From assembly GCA_013694945.1 (NCBI GenBank), contig JACDBM010000274.1:1-5054 (forward strand): a stretch of 5,054 nucleotides of DNA. The letters run 5' to 3'. Position numbers and translations under genes: made by a program. Of the stretch, positions 1 to 5,054 are shown in pieces (position 1 is the first letter of the stretch; each line of letters begins with the position of its first letter). Below the pieces are notes generated by a model. The model ran no database searches. It was not told where the DNA came from and was given only the letters and a program-made list of their open reading frames with translations. The stretch comes from Chthoniobacterales bacterium. GTDB lineage: Bacteria; Verrucomicrobiota; Verrucomicrobiia; Chthoniobacterales; UBA10450.

Positions 1-53
1 CAGAGTCGTGCTTGCCCCCCGATGCTTCTGTTGCTCCGGTGGCTTCCGATCCG

Positions 54-1280
54 ATGATTCGCAAACTGAAGCCGTTCCGAGCTGTCGGCTTAGGATTGAT
101 CATGACGCTGGCGCAGGTGTTTCTCGCCGTCGCGATCATCGCTCCCGCAGGGCCGCTCTCGTATCGCTACAACACGCTGGTCCAGCATGATAGCTATTGG
201 TTCGCGAACATCATCGACCGCGGCTACGACACGATTCTCCCGCCGATCGATCGCAAATTAATGGAAGTGTCGAACGTCGCATTCTTTCCGGCTTATCCGG
301 CCCTAGCTGGCGTGCTGCATTATGTCCTCGGCCTCACCACCTACAACGCGCTGCTGCTTACGGCTCAAACTGCGGCGTGGGGTTTTTGGGGCTACTTTTT
401 CCTGTTTTGCGATCGCTGGGGAATATCGCCCCTGCTCCAGTTCTTCGGTAGCCTCGCGATTTTCGCGCACCCGACCGCCTTCTTTCTCGTCGCAGCCTAT
501 TCGGAGTCGCTCTTTTTGATGGCGCTCCTGGGGTTCATCTATTGGACGACGGCGGAGGGGCGGGCGGCCAAAGTCCTCGCGGGGGCCCACGGCATCGTGA
601 TGTCAGCCACGCGGATCGTAGGGCTGCCGTGTGCCGCTTTCCCGGTGGTACGCGCGGTCTTCGAAGGCGGCTGGCAGCGACTGAGGAACGCGCGGGATTG
701 GTTCAGGGCCTACGGCGGCGCTGCGGTCTTGTTCGCTGTCGCAAGCCTCGGCACGATCGGCTTCTTCCTCTACTGCCTGGTGCGGTGGGGACGCTGGGAT
801 CTTTACATGCTTACTCAGGAAGCTGGCTGGGCCATCGAGCCTGACTACCTGGCCGTCTTCAAACCAGAGAGCTACCGCTGGTTGATCCCCCCGCTGGACG
901 ACCCCACCCAATGGAGCCAGGTGACCATGACGCTGGGTGCTCTCTGTTTTGTGCTCGTCGCCCTTTGCGAGCTTTTGCCGGCGGTGCGCCGCCGGACCGG
1001 CTGGCGGCACCGAATCGGCATCTATTTCCTTGCCATCGTCACATATTACATCGCGGTCAGCGGCGTTGCCTCCGTCCAGATGGAGAGTATGCTGCGATAC
1101 CAGTTCTGTGCCCACGCGTTAATCGTACTGGCGCTCCTGCACTTTTTGGCCCAATTTCGCGGGCTGCCTGACCGGGTGCGTGCGTTTGGCATGGTGGCCG
1201 TCGCGCTTCTCTGCGCGGCAGGACTCAGCCTGCAGGGATGGTGGGTTTGGAATTTTACGCGGGGAGACTGGGTTGCTTAA
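54..1280 (+). CDS. PIG-V-like GT-C integral membrane glycosyltransferase (putative mannosyltransferase)
   Basis: Multi-pass membrane protein of about 408 residues, probably transferring a sugar from a polyprenyl-phosphate donor to an acceptor on the outer face of the cytoplasmic membrane. Residue numbers count from the TTG at 12. Seen: a short basic N-terminus, a first membrane span (about 22-45), then a loop with HDSYWFANIIDRGYD (59-73), matching the acidic 'WD..WY..IA..GY' signature of PIG-V/GT-C enzymes. FFPAYP (91-96), AYSESLF (162-168), ATRIVGL (199-205) and a late ESMLRY (358-363) are further PIG-V-like landmarks. Roughly nine to eleven hydrophobic segments fill the rest. The start is uncertain: the frame is open to the left edge, with TTG at 12, GTG at 39 and ATG at 54. 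I prefer ATG 54 because it puts MIRKLKPFR directly before the first span and has a GGTGG 11 bases upstream. The gene could also begin before the window. It stops six bases before the next gene. Family is fairly secure; sugar and acceptor are unknown. Confidence 0.8.
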   Translation: MIRKLKPFRAVGLGLIMTLAQVFLAVAIIAPAGPLSYRYNTLVQHDSYWFANIIDRGYDTILPPIDRKLMEVSNVAFFPAYPALAGVLHYVLGLTTYNALLLTAQTAAWGFWGYFFLFCDRWGISPLLQFFGSLAIFAHPTAFFLVAAYSESLFLMALLGFIYWTTAEGRAAKVLAGAHGIVMSATRIVGLPCAAFPVVRAVFEGGWQRLRNARDWFRAYGGAAVLFAVASLGTIGFFLYCLVRWGRWDLYMLTQEAGWAIEPDYLAVFKPESYRWLIPPLDDPTQWSQVTMTLGALCFVLVALCELLPAVRRRTGWRHRIGIYFLAIVTYYIAVSGVASVQMESMLRYQFCAHALIVLALLHFLAQFRGLPDRVRAFGMVAVALLCAAGLSLQGWWVWNFTRGDWVA

Positions 1281-1286
1281 GAAAAC

Positions 1287-2807
1287 ATGAAAACAAACGT
1301 AGCTATTATCGGTGCCGGCCCCGCTGGTTTAACGGCCGCTTATCTGCTTTCGAAGAACAACGTCGAAGTCACGGTCTTGGAAGCCGACCCGGTCTATGTC
1401 GGCGGCATCTCGCGCACCGCGACCTATAAGGGGTTCCATTTCGACATCGGCGGCCATCGCTTCTTCTCGAAGTCGAAAGAGGTGAATGACTTTTGGCAGG
1501 AGATTCTCCCGAACGACATGCTCGATCGGCCGCGTTCCTCGCGTATTTTCTACGGCGGCAAATTCTTTGCCTACCCGCTGAAGGCCTTCGAAGCGCTCAT
1601 GAAACTGGGCGTATTCAAATCAACGCTCTGCGTTCTCTCCTGGATGAAGGCGCGGATCTTCCCGGTGCCGAATCCGACAAATTTCGAAGACTGGGTGAGC
1701 AACCAGTTTGGCAAGCGCCTCTTCAACACCTTCTTCAAGAGCTACACCGAAAAGGTTTGGGGAATGCCGTGCAGAGAAATCTCCGCGGACTGGGCCGCGC
1801 AGCGCATCAAAGGCCTCTCGCTCGGGAGCGCGATTAAAAACGCTCTCCTCCCGCAGAAACAGCCGAAGGACAAGAACAAGGTTATTAAAACCCTGATCAA
1901 TTCCTTCAAATACCCGCGCAAAGGTCCAGGCATGATGTGGGAAGCATGCGCGGAAAAAACCAGACAGCTCGGCGGCAACATTCACATGGGCTGCAAGGTT
2001 GTAGGGTGCGCTTACGATGAGGCGGCGTCGAACTGGAAACTTCGCTTTCAAGATCCACACGGGAATGTGCACACGCTCGAGTCTGAGCACGTCATCTCAT
2101 CCGCCCCGCTCCGCGAGTTGGTGAATGGGCTCCAGCCGAGCGTTTCCGCGAACGCGAAAAGGGCGGCAAACAGCCTGAAGTATCGCGATTTTCTAACGGT
2201 GATGCTGATCCTGAAAAATCGTGACGCGTTCGAAGATAATTGGATCTACATCCACGACCCGAGTGTGAAGGTCGGACGGATCCAAAACTTCCGCTCCTGG
2301 TCTCCAGAGATGGTGCCCGATCCGGAGAAGGCTTGCTACGGATTAGAATACTTCTGCTTCGAGCATGATGGACTCTGGGATTCAACCGACGCGGAATTGA
2401 TCGCGCTGGCGAAGAAGGAGCTGTTGCAGATCGGACTCTGCAGGCAAGACGACGTCCTCGATGGAACTGTCGTCCGCCAGAAGAAGGCCTATCCGGTTTA
2501 CGATGATGATTATTCGCGGCACGTCGCGACGGTTCGCGATGAGCTGGATGCCCGCTTCCCCAACTTGCATTTGGTCGGCCGCAACGGGATGCACAAGTAC
2601 AATAACCAGGATCATGCCATGATGACGGCCATGCTCTGTGTGGAGAACATTCTGGCTGACACCAAGCTCTATGATCTCTGGCAGGTAAACGGGGACGCCG
2701 AATACCACGAGACAGGCGAAGAATCAACGGAGGCTACGACCGGGACAGGCTTGCGTCTGGTCCCGAGCCGGGCCACCACCCCGGAGCTCGCCTCGGAAAA
2801 TCCGTAA
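1287..2807 (+). CDS. FAD-dependent oxidoreductase, amino-oxidase / UDP-galactopyranose-mutase-like superfamily
   Basis: Predicted soluble flavoprotein of 506 residues. Seen: an N-terminal Rossmann fold with VAIIGAGPAGLTAAYLL (GxGxxG at 9-14), the ribose-binding acidic residue E32 in VLEAD, then GGISRT (39-44) and FDIGGHRFF (52-60), the usual second FAD contact. The middle has YTEKVWGMP (153-161) and YPRKGPGMMWEA (209-220), typical of protoporphyrinogen-oxidase-like proteins (COG1232 type). The C-terminal FAD motif LVGRNGMHKYNNQDHA lies at 429-444. Residues after about 468 are Glu/Thr/Ser-rich and probably disordered. Relatives often sit in surface-polysaccharide clusters and are annotated only as FAD-dependent oxidoreductases; some resemble UDP-galactopyranose mutase, a redox-neutral flavoenzyme. 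The neighbouring membrane glycosyltransferase suggests a sugar- or lipid-related substrate rather than heme or carotenoid synthesis, but that is inference. ATG 1287 is chosen because the dinucleotide-binding strand begins at residue 4. No strong Shine-Dalgarno is visible in the six-base gap, so translation may be coupled to the upstream gene. Confidence 0.85.
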   Translation: MKTNVAIIGAGPAGLTAAYLLSKNNVEVTVLEADPVYVGGISRTATYKGFHFDIGGHRFFSKSKEVNDFWQEILPNDMLDRPRSSRIFYGGKFFAYPLKAFEALMKLGVFKSTLCVLSWMKARIFPVPNPTNFEDWVSNQFGKRLFNTFFKSYTEKVWGMPCREISADWAAQRIKGLSLGSAIKNALLPQKQPKDKNKVIKTLINSFKYPRKGPGMMWEACAEKTRQLGGNIHMGCKVVGCAYDEAASNWKLRFQDPHGNVHTLESEHVISSAPLRELVNGLQPSVSANAKRAANSLKYRDFLTVMLILKNRDAFEDNWIYIHDPSVKVGRIQNFRSWSPEMVPDPEKACYGLEYFCFEHDGLWDSTDAELIALAKKELLQIGLCRQDDVLDGTVVRQKKAYPVYDDDYSRHVATVRDELDARFPNLHLVGRNGMHKYNNQDHAMMTAMLCVENILADTKLYDLWQVNGDAEYHETGEESTEATTGTGLRLVPSRATTPELASENP

Positions 2808-2827
2808 CTCGCAGCCAGTTGCGAGTT
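2806..2827 (+). other. Perfect stem-loop overlapping the stop codon of the flavoprotein gene
   Basis: An exact 8-bp inverted repeat, AACTCGCA (2806-2813) and TGCGAGTT (2820-2827), is separated by a 6-base loop. Its left arm includes the last two bases of the TAA stop. It lacks a U-tract on the + strand (CGAAAAAGG follows), so it is not a classical intrinsic terminator by itself. It could stabilise the 3' end of the two-gene mRNA or act together with the next hairpin. The structure is seen directly; the role is inferred. Confidence 0.5.
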
Positions 2828-2829
2828 CG

Positions 2830-2860
2830 AAAAAGGTCGTGGCCGCAACGCACGACCTTT
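2830..2860 (-). terminator. Intrinsic terminator of gcvP, possibly bidirectional
   Basis: A perfect 10-bp inverted repeat, AAAGGTCGTG (2832-2841) and CACGACCTTT (2851-2860), encloses a 9-base loop. Five A residues at 2830-2834 become a five-U tract after the stem in the - strand transcript, giving a textbook intrinsic terminator 41 bases beyond the gcvP stop. Read on the + strand the tail is only TTT then GC, so termination of the left-hand operon here would be weaker, although its position between convergent genes fits a shared bidirectional terminator. No other hairpin with a U-tract lies between the two genes. Confidence 0.75.
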
Positions 2861-2901
2861 GCATCTGTGGATCAGTTCGCAGACAGCGCCAACGATTCGG
2901 C

Positions 2902-5054
2902 TTACTCGGGAAAATCCTCCAGCGGCACGCAGGAGCAGAAGAGATTACGATCGCCATAGACGTTGTCGATTCGCGCCACGGCCGGCCAGAACTTCGCTTC
3001 GCGGGTCCAAGGCGACGGATAGGCCGCCTTCTGGCGCGAATAAGGGCGCTCCCAGCGATCGCTGGTCGTCTGCTGCGCGGTGTGCGGAGCATTCTTCAGC
3101 ACGTTGTTCTGCTTGTCGGCCCGGCCGGAGACCACCTCCTGGATTTCGCCGTGAATCGAAATCATGGCCTCACAAAAACGATCGATCTCAACTCTGGATT
3201 CGCTTTCGGTCGGCTCGATCATCATCGTACCCGCGACCGGGAACGAAACCGTCGGAGCGTGGAATCCATAGTCCATTAAGCGCTTGGCAGCGTCTTCCAC
3301 TTCGATGCCGGCGCTCTTGAACTGCCGCAGATCGACAATGCACTCGTGCGCGACCAATCCGTGCCGGCCTTTATAGAGCACAGGGAAATACTGATCGAGA
3401 CGCTTCGCGATGTAATTGGCGCAGAGGATGGCGACCTTCGTCGCTTCCGTGAGTCCTTCCGCGCCCATCAGGCGGATGTACATCCAGGAAATCGTGAGGA
3501 TGCTAGCGCTTCCGAAAGGCGCTGCTGCAACCGGGCCGACCAAAGAGTTGAGAGTTGAGGGTTGAGGGCTGAGAGAAGCAGCGGCCGGTAGATACGGCGC
3601 GAGGTGCGCGGCGACTCCGATGGGCCCAACGCCCGGCCCGCCGCCCCCGTGCGGAATGCAGAATGTCTTGTGCAAATTCAAATGGCAAACGTCGGCCCCG
3701 AAATCGCCGGGACGGCAGAGGCCGACCTGCGCGTTCATGTTCGCGCCATCCATGTAAACCTGGCCGCCGTGAGAATGCACGATCTGGCAAACCTCGCGGA
3801 TCGTTGTTTCAAAAACGCCATGCGTCGAGGGATACGTCACCATCAAAGCCGCGAGATCATTCGCATGCTGATCCGCTTTGACCCGCAGATCGGCGAGATC
3901 GATGTCGCCATCTTTTAACGTCGCGACGGGCACTACTTTGAACCCGGCCATGACCGCACTCGCAGGATTGGTTCCATGAGCCGACTGCGGGATCAGACAA
4001 ACCTCGCGATGCCCTTCGCCGCGCGAGCTGTGATACGCGCGGATCGCGAGCAGGCCCGCGAACTCACCTTGCGAGCCGGCATTTGGCTGGAGCGAGACGG
4101 CGGCGAACCCGGTGATCTCCGCCAGCCACGCTGCCAGCTGCTCACACATTTGCTGATTGCCGGCCAACTGATCTTCCGGTGCGAAGGGATGCAGCTTCGA
4201 GAACTCCGGCCACAAAAGAGGGAACATCTCGGCCGTCGCGTTCAGCTTCATCGTGCAAGAGCCAAGTGGAATCATCGAAGTAGTCAGCGAAAGATCACGC
4301 GACTCGAGCCGGCGCAGATAACGCAGCATTTCCGTCTCAGTGTGGTGCGTGTTGAAAACCGGATGAGTCAGGAACTCCGATCTGCGCGCAAAGACCTGGA
4401 GCGCAGGCGAGCTTTCGTTCGCGAGATCATCCGCATCGAAGCCCGGACGCTCGCCGTCGTTGAAGATCGTCCAGAGCTGCACGAGGTCGGCTTCCGTGGC
4501 CGTTTCATCCAGCGCAATTCCGACGCCGTCCGCCCCGAGATCGCGCAAATTGTAACCGGCCTTCCGGGCCGAGTTTAAAATCTGCTCGCGGTCGGCGCTC
4601 GCGACACGGATTGCATCGAAGAACGGTACGTCGGCCACATCGCAGTTCAGCCGTCGTAATCCTTGCGCGAGCAGATTCGTTAGGCGATGCACCCGCTCGG
4701 CAATTGACTTCAAGCCGCGAGGCCCGTGATAGACCGCGTACATCGAAGCGATCACTGCGAGCAGCACCTGGGCTGTGCAGATGTTGCTGGTGGCTTTGTC
4801 CCGCCGGATATGTTGCTCGCGCGTTTGCAGCGCGAGCCGATACGCAGGCCGCCCTTCCGCATCATGCGAGACCCCGACCAACCGGCCGGGAAGATGGCGT
4901 TTGAAAGCATCGCGCGTGGCCATGAAACCGGCATGCGGACCGCCCGCTCCGAGCGGAACGCCAAAGCGTTGCGTCGTGCCAACGGCGACATCGGCCCCGA
5001 ATTCACCGGGCGCGCGCAGCATTGTAAGGCTCAGGAGATCGGCCGCGACCACGG
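2902..5054 (-). CDS. gcvP: Glycine dehydrogenase (decarboxylating), glycine cleavage system P protein; partial, N-terminus outside window
   Basis: PLP enzyme that decarboxylates glycine and passes the aminomethyl group to lipoyl-GcvH, in the cytoplasmic glycine cleavage complex with GcvT, GcvH and Lpd. Residues are numbered from the codon at 5050-5052. Seen: AQRFGVP-like TQRFGVPLG (27-35), QTREQHIRRDKATSNICTAQ (76-95), LTHPVFN (228-234), GSCTMKLN (264-271), SAHGTNPAS (357-365) and MDGANMNAQVG (434-444). HLNLHKTFCIPHGGGGPG (457-474) carries the PLP lysine, K462 (3667-3669). The end is VYGDRNLFCSCVP (698-710). Both halves are in one chain, so this is the fused P protein (about 950-960 residues in E. 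coli) rather than separate GcvPA/GcvPB. About 240-245 N-terminal residues lie beyond position 5054; the apparent start at 5052 is an internal GTG valine codon. The segment at 491-505, normally a PGHP-type loop, is replaced by a heptamer-derived SLSPQPSTLNS stretch; the frame is intact. The family call is near certain. Confidence 0.97.
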   Translation of the reverse strand, partial: VVAADLLSLTMLRAPGEFGADVAVGTTQRFGVPLGAGGPHAGFMATRDAFKRHLPGRLVGVSHDAEGRPAYRLALQTREQHIRRDKATSNICTAQVLLAVIASMYAVYHGPRGLKSIAERVHRLTNLLAQGLRRLNCDVADVPFFDAIRVASADREQILNSARKAGYNLRDLGADGVGIALDETATEADLVQLWTIFNDGERPGFDADDLANESSPALQVFARRSEFLTHPVFNTHHTETEMLRYLRRLESRDLSLTTSMIPLGSCTMKLNATAEMFPLLWPEFSKLHPFAPEDQLAGNQQMCEQLAAWLAEITGFAAVSLQPNAGSQGEFAGLLAIRAYHSSRGEGHREVCLIPQSAHGTNPASAVMAGFKVVPVATLKDGDIDLADLRVKADQHANDLAALMVTYPSTHGVFETTIREVCQIVHSHGGQVYMDGANMNAQVGLCRPGDFGADVCHLNLHKTFCIPHGGGGPGVGPIGVAAHLAPYLPAAASLSPQPSTLNSLVGPVAAAPFGSASILTISWMYIRLMGAEGLTEATKVAILCANYIAKRLDQYFPVLYKGRHGLVAHECIVDLRQFKSAGIEVEDAAKRLMDYGFHAPTVSFPVAGTMMIEPTESESRVEIDRFCEAMISIHGEIQEVVSGRADKQNNVLKNAPHTAQQTTSDRWERPYSRQKAAYPSPWTREAKFWPAVARIDNVYGDRNLFCSCVPLEDFPE
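3545..3572 (-). repeat. Four tandem copies of a degenerate 7-bp repeat inside gcvP
   Basis: On the + strand the units are GAGTTGA (3545-3551), GAGTTGA (3552-3558), GGGTTGA (3559-3565) and GGGCTGA (3566-3572), followed by a decayed GAGAAGC. In the gcvP sense they read TCAGCCC, TCAACCC, then TCAACTC twice. Because 7 is not a multiple of 3, successive copies are read in different phases, giving the Ser/Pro/Gln/Thr/Leu/Asn mix at residues 494-503 of the partial protein. Two adjacent copies are identical and the outer two differ by one and two bases, which suggests recent or ongoing slippage. Reading frame is kept on both sides. I saw no second array in this window. Confidence 0.85.

Noticed and set aside
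978..995. Perfect 7-bp GC-rich inverted repeat (CCGGCGG / CCGCCGG, 4-base loop) in the glycosyltransferase gene
   Set aside because: It lies within codons for a conserved-type basic cytoplasmic loop (PAVRRRTG), has no U-tract on either strand, and such matches are common in GC-rich genes.
603..1115. 170-codon open frame on the - strand opposite the glycosyltransferase
   Set aside because: No motif or hydrophobic pattern of its own; the + strand frame encodes the membrane protein with family signatures.
2092..2727. 211-codon open frame on the - strand opposite the flavoprotein gene
   Set aside because: Arg/Ser/Pro-rich composition typical of an antisense shadow; the + strand frame has clear FAD-binding motifs.
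3184..3196. CTCAACTCTGG, resembling another copy of the heptamer
   Set aside because: It encodes the ESRVEID stretch that is conserved in GcvP homologues (ESKVELD in E. coli, from memory) and is not tandem, so the match is coincidental.
2839..3320. Two overlapping + strand frames of about 150 codons beginning in the intergenic region
   Set aside because: They run antisense through the conserved C-terminus of GcvP and across the terminator, with low-complexity Arg-rich products.
3545..3579. Heptamer array considered as a CRISPR or as a frameshift-inducing insertion
   Set aside because: Units are 7 bp with no spacers, and GcvP continues in the same frame on both sides, so it is neither a CRISPR nor a disruption.
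3976..4578. 200-codon open frame on the + strand opposite gcvP
   Set aside because: It is antisense to highly conserved GcvP sequence, is Arg-rich with no recognisable domain, and is expected by chance in GC-rich coding DNA.

Overview
The window holds three protein genes: two on the + strand that look like a small operon (54-1280 and 1287-2807), followed by a convergent gene on the - strand (2902-5054) that runs off the right edge. There are no rRNA or tRNA genes, no insertion sequences and no CRISPR array. Coding density is high, and the only real intergenic space is the 94 bases at 2808-2901 between the converging genes, which carries two inverted repeats.

Left part: an integral membrane glycosyltransferase of the GT-C type, closest by motif to the PIG-V mannosyltransferase-like family, lies six bases upstream of a flavoprotein of the amino-oxidase / protoporphyrinogen-oxidase-like / UDP-galactopyranose-mutase-like superfamily. 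The tight spacing suggests co-transcription and a shared role in building a cell-surface or lipid-linked glycan. The actual sugar and acceptor cannot be read from the sequence.

Right part: the C-terminal three quarters of gcvP, the PLP-dependent glycine decarboxylase (P protein) of the glycine cleavage system, in the single-chain form. It retains the PLP-lysine motif and the glycine-rich loop. Its coding sequence is interrupted, in frame, by four tandem copies of a 7-bp repeat (3545-3572) exactly where homologues carry a conserved loop. This is the most unusual feature of the window. gcvP ends at a convincing intrinsic terminator (2830-2860), which fits it being the last gene of its transcript.

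Organism: moderately GC-rich bacterial DNA with a single-chain GcvP. Degenerate TCAACYC-type heptamers encoding Ser/Thr/Leu/Asn/Gln/Pro stretches are something I associate with Verrucomicrobiota genomes such as soil Chthoniobacterales relatives. This assignment is tentative, made from memory, and was not tested by any search. I do not see a clearly new multi-gene system here. The two items most worth following up are the heptamer expansion in gcvP and the glycosyltransferase-flavoprotein pair.
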